A stretch of DNA of 64,000 bases from Exiguobacterium sp. KRL4 (GTDB lineage Bacteria > Bacillota > Bacilli > Exiguobacteriales > Exiguobacteriaceae), in NCBI RefSeq assembly GCF_001870785.1, contig NZ_MOLV01000004.1, positions 1 to 64,000 of the forward strand, written 5' to 3'. Positions 20,429 through 29,267 of this stretch are shown one piece after another (the first letter of the stretch is position 1; each line of letters opens with the position of its first letter). The notes beneath the pieces were generated by a model. It ran no database searches. It saw only the letters and a list, made by a program, of their open reading frames with translations, and was not told where the DNA came from. The position numbers and the translations under genes are program-made.

Positions 20429-21459
20429 TGGCAGAGCAAAATTCAAACGCAAAAGCGGAACAGTTCGACTCGTCGTTGTTCCAACCAGTAGAATTTAATG
20501 AACAAGCTGGAGAACGAATTGCCGGGAAAAGTTTAAACTTCTGGCAGGATGCCTGGACACGTCTTCGTAAAAACAAAGCGGCGATTCTGTCCCTTGCAAT
20601 CATCATCATCATTGGATTGTTAGCGATCTTTGGACCGATGATCTCTGGTAGAGATGCATATGAACAAACGATCACACAAGCTAAACTTCCGCCAAAAATC
20701 GCAGGTCTCGAATGGGCCGGGTTTGACGGAATGGCAACACTTGGTGAAAAGCCGATTGACTTCTATGAAACAAAACAAGTTGAAGAAAACTTCTGGTTTG
20801 GTACGGACCATCTCGGACGTGACTTATGGTCACGTGTCTGGGAAGGGACACGTGTTTCATTGTTCATCGGTCTCGTAGCGGCGATTATTGACGTTATTGT
20901 TGGTGTCACGTACGGCGGGATTTCTGCTTATTATGGTGGACGAGTAGATAACATCATGCAACGGATTGCTGAAATCTTGACAGGTATTCCAAACTTGATC
21001 TTGATCATTTTGTTCATCTTGATTCTTGAGCCGGGGATAACGACCATCATCCTCGCGATGACGATTACCGGTTGGATTGGGATGAGTCGACTCGTACGTG
21101 GACAGATCCTGAAACTTAAGAACCAGGAATTTGTTCTTGCAGCCCGTACACTTGGTGCTTCTAGCGCACGTTTAGTATTCAAACATTTGATTCCAAATAC
21201 TCTTGGTACGATCATCATTTCACTGATGTTCACGATTCCTGGTGCGATTTTCTTCGAAGCCTTCCTTAGCTTTATTGGACTTGGTCTCGCTCCACCACAA
21301 CCGTCACTTGGTACGTTGATCAATGAAGGGTATAAAGAACTTAAAACATTCCCTTACTTGCTCGTCATACCATCGACAGTGCTCGTACTCGTCATGATCA
21401 GCTTTAACATGCTGGCAGACGGATTACGTGACGCGTTTGATCCACGTCTACGTCGCTAA
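20428..21459 (+). CDS. oppC: Oligopeptide ABC transporter permease OppC
   Basis: A 343-aa permease partner of OppB. A long N-terminal cytoplasmic region (LNFWQDAWTRLRKNKAAILS) precedes the first helix. It then carries the family insertion of about 60 residues before FGTDHLGRDLWSRVWEGTRVS, the OppC_N/DppC hallmark. The EAA loop is FVLAARTLGASSARLVFKHL, followed by LGLAPPQPSLGTLI and the C-terminal LADGLRDAFDPRLRR. It overlaps oppB by one base and so is translationally coupled. Confidence 0.96.
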   Translation: MAEQNSNAKAEQFDSSLFQPVEFNEQAGERIAGKSLNFWQDAWTRLRKNKAAILSLAIIIIIGLLAIFGPMISGRDAYEQTITQAKLPPKIAGLEWAGFDGMATLGEKPIDFYETKQVEENFWFGTDHLGRDLWSRVWEGTRVSLFIGLVAAIIDVIVGVTYGGISAYYGGRVDNIMQRIAEILTGIPNLILIILFILILEPGITTIILAMTITGWIGMSRLVRGQILKLKNQEFVLAARTLGASSARLVFKHLIPNTLGTIIISLMFTIPGAIFFEAFLSFIGLGLAPPQPSLGTLINEGYKELKTFPYLLVIPSTVLVLVMISFNMLADGLRDAFDPRLRR

Positions 21460-21486
21460 CGGAAATAAGAGAGGAGTTCATCCACA

Positions 21487-22560
21487 ATGGAAACTATTTT
21501 ATCAGTACGCGACTTGACCGTCGCTTTCCATACGTATGCTGGGACGGTTCAAGCCGTCCGTGGCGTATCGTTTGATTTAAAAAAGGGCGAAACACTTGCC
21601 ATCGTAGGTGAATCAGGTTCTGGTAAATCGGTTACGTCAAAAGCAATCATGCGTTTGATTCCGAATCCTCCTGGTGAGATCACGAAAGGTGAAATCATGT
21701 TTGAAGGCCGTGACTTGGTTAAGTTATCAGACAAAGAAATGCAAAAGGTTCGTGGGCGTGATATTGCGATGATCTTCCAAGATCCGATGACATCACTTAA
21801 CCCAACGATGACGATCTACAAACAAATTGCTGAAGGATTGAAGCGTCACCAAGGTTTGACAGGTGATGATGCAAAAAAACGGACACTTGAGTTATTGACA
21901 CTCGTCGGGATTCCGAATCCGGAAGCGCGCCTTAAGCAATATCCGCACCAACTATCAGGTGGTATGCGTCAACGGATCGTAATCGCGATCGCGTTAGCAT
22001 GTAATCCGAAGGTCTTGATTGCCGATGAGCCAACAACAGCACTGGATGTAACGATTCAAGCACAGATTCTTGAATTGTTAAAAGACATTCAACAAAAAAC
22101 GGGTACAGCTATCATCTTCATCACACACGATCTTGGTGTCGTGGCGAACATGGCAGACCGTGTAGCCGTTATGTACGCAGGGAAATTGATTGAAAAAGGA
22201 ACGGTCGATGAAATTTTCTATGAGCCGCGTCATCCGTACACATGGGGATTACTCGGTTCGATGCCCCGTCCGTCTGACGATCGCTCGCAAGACTTGCCGG
22301 CGATTCCTGGAACACCACCAAACTTACTTCATCCACCGGTCGGCGATGCCTTTGCACCACGTAACCAATATGCGATGAAGATTGATTTCGAGAAAGAACC
22401 TCCGTTCTTCCCGATCACTGACACACATGAAGCAGCAACGTGGTTGTTACACCCACAAGCACCTTATGTAGAACCACCAGTAGCCATCCGCGATCTTGCG
22501 CTGAAATATCGTCCAGATAGCACATTCGCGAAATCGCTTCTGAAAGGCGGTCTAAAGTAA
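21487..22560 (+). CDS. oppD: Oligopeptide ABC transporter ATPase OppD
   Basis: A 357-aa ATPase energising peptide import. Walker A GESGSGKSVTSKA (about residues 37-49), Q-loop MIFQDPMTSLNPTMT, signature LSGGMRQRIVIAIAL, Walker B VLIADEPTTALDVTIQ, H-loop THDLGVV. The C-terminal oligo_HPY domain has RHPYTWGLLGSMPR. The extra C-terminal part (about residues 275-357) is cysteine-free, so the FeS-like Cys cluster of some OppD proteins is absent. AGAGAGGAGT precedes ATG. One-base overlap with oppF. Confidence 0.96.
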   Translation: METILSVRDLTVAFHTYAGTVQAVRGVSFDLKKGETLAIVGESGSGKSVTSKAIMRLIPNPPGEITKGEIMFEGRDLVKLSDKEMQKVRGRDIAMIFQDPMTSLNPTMTIYKQIAEGLKRHQGLTGDDAKKRTLELLTLVGIPNPEARLKQYPHQLSGGMRQRIVIAIALACNPKVLIADEPTTALDVTIQAQILELLKDIQQKTGTAIIFITHDLGVVANMADRVAVMYAGKLIEKGTVDEIFYEPRHPYTWGLLGSMPRPSDDRSQDLPAIPGTPPNLLHPPVGDAFAPRNQYAMKIDFEKEPPFFPITDTHEAATWLLHPQAPYVEPPVAIRDLALKYRPDSTFAKSLLKGGLK

Positions 22561-23513
22561 TGGAGAAACGTAGTAAATTACTTGAAGTAAAAAACTTAAA
22601 ACAACACTTTAACATCGGGCGCGGTCGTGTCGTCAAAGCTGTCGACGGATTATCGTTTGACATCTATGAAGGGGAAGTACTTGGTCTTGTTGGAGAGTCC
22701 GGTTGTGGTAAGTCGACGACAGGACGTTCCATCATCGGTCTGTACGATGCAACAGACGGAGAAGTCCTTTTCAAAGGTGAAAATGTTCACGCTAAAAAAT
22801 CACGCAAAGAAAAATTAAAATTCAACCGTTCGATGCAGATGATTTTCCAAGATCCATATGCATCGTTAAACCCACGGATGACGGTCGGAGATATTATTGC
22901 TGAAGGAATCGATATTCATGGTCTTGCTACATCAAAAGATGAGCGGAATAACCGTGTGTACGATTTACTTGAAACTGTTGGTCTGACAAAAGAACACGCT
23001 AGCCGTTATCCTCATGAATTTTCGGGTGGACAACGCCAACGGATCGGGATTGCCCGTGCGTTAGCAGTCGAACCAGATTTCATCATTGCCGATGAGCCGA
23101 TCTCTGCACTTGATGTATCGATTCAAGCTCAGGTCGTCAACTTGATGAAACAGCTTCAACGTGATCGTAGTCTGACGTATCTTTTCATTGCCCACGATTT
23201 ATCGATGGTCAAATATATCTCAGACCGGATTGGTGTGATGTATCAAGGTCACCTCGTAGAGTTATGTGATGCGGATCGTCTTTATGAAAATCCAGTGCAT
23301 GCCTACACGAAATCGCTTTTATCCGCGATTCCACTTCCGGATCCGGAGCATGAGCGCACACGTAAGCGGATCATCTATGACCGCCCAACAGGTGGTGCGG
23401 TCGGGAAATCGAGTGAAGACTCGAGTATCCCACCACTACGTGAAATCGAGCCGGGTCATTTTGTCTCGATGACGGATGCTGAACTCGAAGCCTATCAAGC
23501 CCAACTCGTTTAA
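22560..23513 (+). CDS. oppF: Oligopeptide ABC transporter ATPase OppF
   Basis: A 317-aa ATPase pairing with Opp[23 protein letters not shown] is the usual N-terminus (cited in part), Walker [15 protein letters not shown]-loop [15 protein letters not shown], signature [15 protein letters not shown], Walker [18 protein letters not shown]-loop AHDLSMV, and the oligo_HPY region [19 protein letters not shown]. The start ATG shares its A with the oppD stop. Last gene of the operon; a strong terminator follows. Confidence 0.96.
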   Translation: MEKRSKLLEVKNLKQHFNIGRGRVVKAVDGLSFDIYEGEVLGLVGESGCGKSTTGRSIIGLYDATDGEVLFKGENVHAKKSRKEKLKFNRSMQMIFQDPYASLNPRMTVGDIIAEGIDIHGLATSKDERNNRVYDLLETVGLTKEHASRYPHEFSGGQRQRIGIARALAVEPDFIIADEPISALDVSIQAQVVNLMKQLQRDRSLTYLFIAHDLSMVKYISDRIGVMYQGHLVELCDADRLYENPVHAYTKSLLSAIPLPDPEHERTRKRIIYDRPTGGAVGKSSEDSSIPPLREIEPGHFVSMTDAELEAYQAQLV

Positions 23514-23521
23514 ACCAAATC

Positions 23522-23559
23522 AAAAGGCATTCCTGAATTATTCGGGAATGCCTTTTTTT
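23522..23559. terminator. Bidirectional terminator, oppF and HD-domain gene
   Basis: AAAAGGCATTCC / GGAATGCCTTTTTTT hairpin. Its 3' T-run overlaps the stop of the convergent gene. Confidence 0.85.
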
Positions 23560-24091
23560 AATTTTCGGAAGCGATTCGTGGAAGGTTGTTGAATCGGTGA
23601 ACGACAGAGTCAATGGCATGAAGTCGTTGGACGGCTTCTTCAAAAGAAATTTTTTCGTAATGATGAAGACCACCAGGCTGTTCTTCGAGTGTATCTGCCT
23701 CATGGACGAGTTGCTGTAATGGGGTCCGATTGATGGTACCGGGCGGCAAGTATGAATCCGTGTGTAAGAGGACAGCAAGAGCAATTTCTTTTGCTCGTTC
23801 TGGTTCTTCTCCAAGACGAATCAATAGTTTATGAGCCCGTTCTGCTCCTTTGATGGCATGGATATCGTTTTGACGATATAAGTCGTAGTTCCACGTACCG
23901 TCTGTATACCATTCGTAATGCCCGATGTCATGAAGAAGTGCAGCCTTCGTCGCAGTATCTGCGTCTAAGCCACGCTGCGTAGCCAGCGTCAGGGCCTGTT
24001 CTGCGACGGAGATTGCATGATTTAATCCAGATCGTTCTAAATATTTTTGAGCAATCGGATGTTCGATGATCGTAACGAGTGTAACGGACAT
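23558..24091 (-). CDS. HD-domain metal-dependent phosphohydrolase family protein
   Basis: A 177-aa protein. The HD motif is in ALLHDIGHYEWY (about residues 50-61), with an upstream His in LNHAISVAEQAL (about 24) and a later HTDSYLP and VHEADTLEE giving the remaining metal ligands, the H...HD...D layout of the HD family. The substrate is unknown; family members act on nucleotides and signalling nucleotides. AAAGGAG precedes ATG 24091; the longer frame to 24148 lacks a ribosome site. Confidence 0.75.
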   Translation of the reverse strand: MSVTLVTIIEHPIAQKYLERSGLNHAISVAEQALTLATQRGLDADTATKAALLHDIGHYEWYTDGTWNYDLYRQNDIHAIKGAERAHKLLIRLGEEPERAKEIALAVLLHTDSYLPPGTINRTPLQQLVHEADTLEEQPGGLHHYEKISFEEAVQRLHAIDSVVHRFNNLPRIASEN

Positions 24092-24230
24092 GATGAAAAA
24101 ACTCCTTTCATGAGTAAGTATTTCTATACACTTTACGGGATGTTGCAAGTAATTGCAACTATTTACATAATGGAAATCGACAATCTCACATAATTAATTG
24201 CTTGAAGTAGGAATAGAAAATAGGTAAACG

Positions 24231-24239
24231 TGGTATACT
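24231..24239 (+). promoter_or_regulatory. Extended -10 promoter before a small gene
   Basis: TGG-TATACT, an extended -10, 75 bases upstream of the 45-aa reading frame at 24314. No convincing -35. Confidence 0.45.
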
Positions 24240-24313
24240 AATTAATGTAGAAGATGATAATTTAGCTTTCGTTGGTTAACTGTTCTTTTTTCGGACCGAG
24301 TGAGGTGTCGGAT

Positions 24314-24451
24314 ATGAAAGAACGTGATAAAAAGAAAAAGTTGAAAAAGCGCCTTTTGCGGGATATTTTCGAAAAGAAACTAAAAGAAATTAAACTCCCG
24401 AAAGCAAAAGAGACGATTTCTCAACCCTTTGATCACACGCCAGCTTGCTGA
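24314..24451 (+). CDS. Small basic protein, 45 aa, unrecognised
   Basis: An open frame of 45 residues: MKERDKKKKLKKRLLR, then DIFEKKLKEIKLPKAKE and ending FDHTPAC. About one third of the residues are Lys or Arg, mostly in an amphipathic helix-like pattern. Support: GTGAGGTG 6 bases before the ATG, an extended -10 promoter 75 bases upstream, and a strong terminator whose 5' arm contains the stop codon, a layout typical of a compact gene. It lies between the HD-domain gene and spx. I recognise no family. Alternatively the transcript could be a small RNA with a chance frame. Confidence 0.5.
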   Translation: MKERDKKKKLKKRLLRDIFEKKLKEIKLPKAKETISQPFDHTPAC

Positions 24452-24485
24452 AGCCACCTGGTGGCTCCAGCAAGTTTTTTTACGA
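24443..24485 (+). terminator. Terminator overlapping the small-gene stop
   Basis: CTTGCTGaAGCCACC / GGTGGCTcCAGCAAG stem with tetraloop-size loop and seven T. Confidence 0.9.
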
Positions 24486-24615
24486 AAAGTTCTTTCATCT
24501 CAAAACATATTGGCTGTTAAGTAAAAATTCATGTAGACGATCAAGTAATAGAATCATCAGCTGCTGTGTGTCATCACAGGAGACTTGATGTAAATCAGGG
24601 GGAGGATGTTTTTCA

Positions 24616-25014
24616 ATGGTAACACTCTATACTTCACCAAGCTGTACTTCTTGTCGTAAAGCACGCGCATGGCTTGAAGAACATGAAATCCCATTTGTGG
24701 AACGTAATATTTTCTCAGAACCGTTGTCGCTTGATGAAATCAAACAGATCCTTCGTATGACTGAGGACGGAACAGATGAAATTATCTCGACCCGTTCAAA
24801 AGTCTTTTCAAAATTAGATGTATCGGTAGAAAACTTATCGTTACAACACTTGTATGATTTAATTCAAGAATATCCAGGTTTGTTACGCCGTCCAATTCTA
24901 ATCGACGAAAAGCGTCTTCAAGTTGGATACAATGAGGATGAGATTCGTCGCTTCTTGCCACGAAAAGTCCGCACCTTCCAATTACTAGAAGCTCAGCGCC
25001 TTGTCAATGAGTAA
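24616..25014 (+). CDS. spx: Transcriptional regulator Spx
   Basis: A 132-aa ArsC-like regulator that binds the RNA polymerase alpha C-terminal domain during thiol stress. The redox switch CxxC is intact ([13 protein letters not shown], Cys10 and Cys13). The typical [23 protein letters not shown] and [16 protein letters not shown] follow (cited in part). Spx is degraded by ClpXP with the adaptor SpxH, encoded 6 kb downstream at 31242. GGGGGAGG precedes the ATG at a fairly long distance. It has its own terminator, and mecA follows, as in B. subtilis. Confidence 0.96.
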   Translation: MVTLYTSPSCTSCRKARAWLEEHEIPFVERNIFSEPLSLDEIKQILRMTEDGTDEIISTRSKVFSKLDVSVENLSLQHLYDLIQEYPGLLRRPILIDEKRLQVGYNEDEIRRFLPRKVRTFQLLEAQRLVNE

Positions 25015-25022
25015 TTTGTAAC

Positions 25023-25055
25023 GAGCACGCTGCTTTCTGAGCAGTGTGCTTTTTG
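25023..25055 (+). terminator. Terminator of spx
   Basis: AGCACgCTGCT / AGCAGtGTGCT hairpin then TTTTG. Confidence 0.75.
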
Positions 25056-25186
25056 TTACCGCCTAAAAAGGTTAAAATAAAGATAACAAAGGAATATACC
25101 CTATATGTTTTAGTGATTCTTTTGAATCTATGTGAAGTGCTCGTTCGTATACTATATATAAGAGCGAGAGGAAAGGAGTGGACATA

Positions 25187-25813
25187 TTGAAAATCGAACG
25201 CGTCAATGACAACACAGTCAAGTTCTTCATTACGTACACGGATATCGAACGCCGCGGCTTTGCCCGGGACGAGATTTGGTACAATCGTGAGCGTGGAGAA
25301 CAGTTATTCTGGCAGATGATGGATGAAGCGAATGAAAAAGAGTCCATCTCCTTCGAAGGTCCACTATGGATACAAGTACAGGCATTTGAAAAAGGTTTAG
25401 AAGTAACCGTTACAATCGCGAAAACGTCGGTTGACGGTGAACAGGTTGATGAAGAGGAACTGGATTCCCTACTCCGTTCCGCGATGTCTGATGCGGAAGA
25501 GAAAGAAACAGAACTCAGTCAAGACGTCTTATTTGAAACAACCGATTTCGAGCATATCATTGCCCTTAGCCAATATGCAGAAGCACCGATCTTCGAAGAA
25601 CTCACTACGTCCCTTTATCAAAAAGATGGACTGTACCTGCTTCACCTTCACTTTAAAGAAGAAACAGAAGTGGAAGAACAGGAAAATGTGATGAGCTTGA
25701 TTGCAGAGTACTTGAACTTTAGTGAACAGAAAATCCATCCGGTAGCGGAATATGGAAAATTGATTGTGGCGAACGATGTCTTTACGTTCATCCGCAAACA
25801 GTTTCCGAACTGA
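25187..25813 (+). CDS. mecA: Adaptor protein MecA
   Basis: A 208-aa adaptor that targets ComK and others to ClpCP. The N-terminal domain reads KIERVNDNTVKFFITYTDIE and DEIWYNRERGEQLFWQMMDE, GPLWIQVQAFEKGLEV follows, then an acidic linker (about 85-115) and the ClpC-binding C-terminal domain (FEHIIALSQY, LYLLHLHF, AEYGKLIVANDVFTFI). The start is a TTG at 25187: family N-termini begin M-x-IER and AAAGGAG sits 8 bases upstream, while the GTG at 25178 overlaps that site. A -10 TATACT is at 25148-25153. Confidence 0.93.
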   Translation: MKIERVNDNTVKFFITYTDIERRGFARDEIWYNRERGEQLFWQMMDEANEKESISFEGPLWIQVQAFEKGLEVTVTIAKTSVDGEQVDEEELDSLLRSAMSDAEEKETELSQDVLFETTDFEHIIALSQYAEAPIFEELTTSLYQKDGLYLLHLHFKEETEVEEQENVMSLIAEYLNFSEQKIHPVAEYGKLIVANDVFTFIRKQFPN

Positions 25814-25824
25814 CAACAACACAC

Positions 25825-25867
25825 AAAAAAAGGACTGCTCTGATTCGTCAGCAAGCAGTCCTTTCTT
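25825..25867. terminator. Bidirectional terminator, mecA and SDR gene
   Basis: AAAAAAAGGACTGCT / AGCAGTCCTTTCTT hairpin between convergent genes. Confidence 0.85.
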
Positions 25868-25875
25868 CTGTCGTA

Positions 25876-26598
25876 TTAAGTTAACGTATAACCGCCATCA
25901 ACGATTAATGTTTGTCCGTTGATATAACTGGCCTTGTCCGACAATAAAAAACAGACGACTTCGGCAATTTCTGATGGATGGGCAGCATGTCCACGCAAAT
26001 GATGTTTCATCGCCAAGTCAAACTTCTCTTTTCCACCATAAAGGGAATGGCTTAGCTTCGTATCGACAGGACCCGGACAAATGGCATTAAATCGATACTT
26101 TCCATGAAACCGAGCTGCGTACGTTTTCGTAAGGGTTAAGAGGGCGCTTTTAGAGGAAGCATAAGGTAAGAGCATCGCTGGAAATTTGACGTGTCCGACA
26201 ATCGCGCTATTATTGACGATCGAGGCACCCCGACTCAGCCGTTTCGCGGCACGTTGAATGATTTGTTCCGGCGCATGATAATTGACTTGAAAGACTTCTG
26301 TTTGTTGATCGGTCACACGTTCCGGTGCGACCGGTTTTCCGAATGTACCCGCGTTGTTGAAGATTCCGTCAATCGTCGGGAAATCTTCTTTTGTTGTTTC
26401 AAAAAAGCGTTCGATTTCAGAAGGAACCGCCAAGTCCACTTGGAAAAAGAAAAGTCGTCCGTGGCCGTTTGTTTCTAAGTCGCGTCCTTTTGTTTCGTTT
26501 CGTCCGAGAGCAAGGACCGTATGTCCTTCTTGAATCAGTTGTAAGGCTGTCGCTTCACCAATACCACTTGTTGCACCAGTCACTAGATACGTTTTCAT
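25876..26598 (-). CDS. Short-chain dehydrogenase/reductase (SDR) family oxidoreductase
   Basis: A 240-aa classical SDR. The cofactor motif VTGATSGIGEATALQL is at residues 5-20, NNAG at about 83, catalytic Ser in IVNNSAIVG and the YxxxK in YASSKSALL. PGPVDTKLS and the C-terminal YINGQTLIVDGGYTLT are usual. An Arg following the first strand (GRNE) would suit NADPH. Substrate unknown. It is divergent from cls with only 58 bases between the two starts. Confidence 0.85.
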   Translation of the reverse strand: MKTYLVTGATSGIGEATALQLIQEGHTVLALGRNETKGRDLETNGHGRLFFFQVDLAVPSEIERFFETTKEDFPTIDGIFNNAGTFGKPVAPERVTDQQTEVFQVNYHAPEQIIQRAAKRLSRGASIVNNSAIVGHVKFPAMLLPYASSKSALLTLTKTYAARFHGKYRFNAICPGPVDTKLSHSLYGGKEKFDLAMKHHLRGHAAHPSEIAEVVCFLLSDKASYINGQTLIVDGGYTLT

Positions 26599-26656
26599 TT
26601 TGAATCGTCCCTTCTACATAAAGTGTATACAAGATCAAATCAAAGGAGGGGATACC

Positions 26657-28168
26657 ATGTTACGACGTGTCCAATTACTTATGACGTTACTCTTAACGGT
26701 CAGTCTGATCGGGTTTCTTTCTTACTACTGGAGTGTCTACATGGTGGGGTGGTTATCCCTTGTCATCATTCTGGTCGTCCTGAGTGTCTTCGTCATCATT
26801 TTACTTGAAAATCGAAATCCAGAACGCACTCTTGTCTGGGCGCTTGTCATGATGGCGCTTCCTGTCGTAGGTGTGTTCGTGTATTTCACCTTTGGTCAAA
26901 ATTATAGACGAAAAAGAATGTTTCGTCTGAAAGCGATGCTCGATGAAGAGTCTTACATTAAGTATCGTACCCAGTTTGATCATGGTGTACACAATCCGGT
27001 GTTCAAACACGGTCATTATGCAAAAGTTGTGAAACTTATCGATTCCATCAGCCGACTACCAATTTCGTATAATACCCATACGAAGGTACTGACGAACGGT
27101 CAAGAAAAGTTTCCGTTACTGTTGGCAGAAATTCGTCAGGCAGAACACCACATTCACTTGGAATATTATATTGTCCGTGACGATGAACTGGCGCTTGAAT
27201 TACAGGCGGCGTTAATAGAGCGTGTCCAAGCTGGGGTGGAAGTTCGATTTTTGTATGATGCAGTAGGTTGTTTTTCGACGGATAAAGCGTACTTCAAAAA
27301 GATGAAAGATGCAGGGGTCGAAGTGCATGCATTTTTCCCGGTCGTTCTACCCTTCATCTCAAGTAAATCCAATTACCGGAACCACCGGAAAATCGTGGTC
27401 ATCGATGGGACGGTTGCTTTTACAGGGGGGATAAACGTAGGGGATGAATACATGGGTAAAGATAAAGCGTTTGGTTTTTGGCGCGATACCCATCTGATTG
27501 TTCGTGGAGAAGCCGTATCAGAACTACAGTTGATTTTCCTTCAGGATTGGTACTACATGACCGGAGAGCGTTTGTTCACCCCATACTATATGAAACCACT
27601 TGAAGTGATGGAGGAGGCAACAGGAGGCGTACAAATCATCGCGAGTGGACCGGATGAACCCCATGAAACGATGAAATCGTTATATTTTGGATTGATTACG
27701 GAAGCAAGGCACTCTGTTTATATCGCTTCTCCATATTTGATTCCAGATGAAGACTTGATGACGGCGTTAAAAACAGCGGCGATGTCTGGTATCGATGTTC
27801 GAATTCTTTTACCGAGTTTTCCTGATCATAAAATCGTTTTTTATGCGAGTCGTTCTTATTTTGATGACCTTTTGTTAGCGGGTGTGAAAATCTATGAATA
27901 CAATAAAGGATTCATGCATTCGAAAGTCATCGTCGTCGATGATGCGATTGCGACGATTGGGACAGCTAATATGGACTTAAGAAGTTTTCATCTGAACTTT
28001 GAAGTAAATGCCTTTTTATATGGTACAAACTCCGTTCATGAACTCACACGTGATTTTTATGAAGATTTTTCGAACTCGACTCAAGTTGAACGCAACGTCT
28101 TTATGCGACGAAGTTTTCGCCAACGTTTGATTGAATCGATTTCTCGTTTATTTTCACCGTTACTCTGA
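26657..28168 (+). CDS. cls: Cardiolipin synthase (phospholipase D family)
   Basis: A 503-aa membrane enzyme joining two phosphatidylglycerols into cardiolipin. Two N-terminal membrane helices (about 5-25 and 30-55; VQLLMTLLLTVSLIGFLSYY and LVIILVVLSVFVIILLE) are followed by a short PLDc_N segment and two PLD domains with HKD motifs: NHRKIVVIDGTVAFTGG and MHSKVIVVDDAIATIGTANMD (cited in part). The C-terminus ends in an amphipathic IESISRLFSPLL. CAAAGGAGGGG precedes ATG 26657; the frame opening at 26600 extends across the divergent promoter. Length matches the family. Confidence 0.95.
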   Translation: MLRRVQLLMTLLLTVSLIGFLSYYWSVYMVGWLSLVIILVVLSVFVIILLENRNPERTLVWALVMMALPVVGVFVYFTFGQNYRRKRMFRLKAMLDEESYIKYRTQFDHGVHNPVFKHGHYAKVVKLIDSISRLPISYNTHTKVLTNGQEKFPLLLAEIRQAEHHIHLEYYIVRDDELALELQAALIERVQAGVEVRFLYDAVGCFSTDKAYFKKMKDAGVEVHAFFPVVLPFISSKSNYRNHRKIVVIDGTVAFTGGINVGDEYMGKDKAFGFWRDTHLIVRGEAVSELQLIFLQDWYYMTGERLFTPYYMKPLEVMEEATGGVQIIASGPDEPHETMKSLYFGLITEARHSVYIASPYLIPDEDLMTALKTAAMSGIDVRILLPSFPDHKIVFYASRSYFDDLLLAGVKIYEYNKGFMHSKVIVVDDAIATIGTANMDLRSFHLNFEVNAFLYGTNSVHELTRDFYEDFSNSTQVERNVFMRRSFRQRLIESISRLFSPLL

Positions 28169-28195
28169 AGGATTTGAGCAATCGGGAGGCTAAAG

Positions 28196-29262
28196 ATGTT
28201 TGAAGCAATCGATGAGCAAGGAAACCGTATCAATAGTCAGTTGGAGACGATAGACACGTTAGTGACAAAAAAGCTGTTTTGCCCTTATTGCCGGACACGA
28301 CTTCGTGTGCGGCAAGGGAATAAACGGCTTCATTTTGTCCACTTGACCGCATGTACAGGAGAGTCGTCCGAACATGCTGCTTGGAAAAAACGGTTGGCGA
28401 GTTATTTTGAGCAACTGGATTTTGATGTCGAACTGGAAGCGATTCGCGGGCGACGCCGATTTGATTTGTTATTACAGCCGGGGGCGATCGGAATTGAAAT
28501 CCAACGTTCGAAGATGACGGCCGATGAATGGATACGAAGATTGATGCTTGATTCAGACAACGGATATGAAGTCCGGTGGATTGGTTTTCGTGAGAAGGAA
28601 GGACCATTCCTTAAGCTGGACGGATGGATGAAAGAAGCCTTCACAGTCCATGGTTACATTGACGTAATCGAGAAGGGACGGATTGTCCGGTATACGAATC
28701 CGCTACCGTTTTCCAGACGAGTCGTACTCTGTCAACAAGTGCCTTTAACCTGCCAACAATTTTTAACACCACATGTTCCTCCCCGCAAGTTCCCGGAACG
28801 ATTATGGTCTACACTGATCAAAAATTATCGGATGCGTCCTTTTTTTCTTCGTTTCCTCGTGCCTTTCTGCATCTTCCCATGTATCGTGCACACCTTTGTG
28901 TCTCTACGTTACCTTCCTACTGCTTTTTACCTTTGTCTTCCTTAACGCCACTCCACGTACATCCGTTTGAGCTCCAGACTGCCGCCTACGTTCATTTGAA
29001 TGGAGACTATTCATCCGAACGACTGACTCTTTTTCTGAAAAACTGCTTTCATCTGTGTCGCATTCGATATGACAAGAATCGATTGAAACGTCTTGTTCAG
29101 GAGTGGACAGCAAGCATACGATATGTTCAACTTTATCTTCCTGAAGTTTTAGAGGAACGTCCTTCTGATTTGACAGTTCGTTTGGCAGAAGATCAAAAGT
29201 TAGCAGGTGCGCTTCGTTTGTTTGTCGAAAGGGAAACAGGTATAAATGAAGTAAAGGAGTGA
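28196..29262 (+). CDS. coiA: Competence protein CoiA, reading frame broken by a -1 shift at a T7 run
   Basis: CoiA-like protein in two overlapping frames. Frame one (from 28196, GGGAGG ribosome site) carries the zinc-like CPYC (about 34-37), HFVH and the nuclease-like core RRRFDLLLQPGAIGIEIQRS (Asp and EIQ). Past 28846 it degenerates into a hydrophobic tail ending at 28945. The family C-terminal part continues in the -1 frame (PRAFLHLPMY, HPFELQTAAYVHL) up to 29262. The two join at T7, 28840-28846, which in the zero frame reads CC-T-TTT-TTT: an in-phase slippery heptamer. The fused product would be about 355 aa, normal for CoiA. CoiA acts in DNA uptake and recombination during competence. Either programmed or phase-variable frameshifting, a decayed gene, or a one-base sequence error explains it. 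Confidence 0.8.
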
Positions 29263-29267
29263 TTAAA

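Noticed and set aside
28804..29262. Second part of coiA as an independent gene
   Set aside because: Its ATG has no ribosome site, its first 15 residues are out-of-frame coiA sequence, and its remainder aligns with the CoiA C-terminus.
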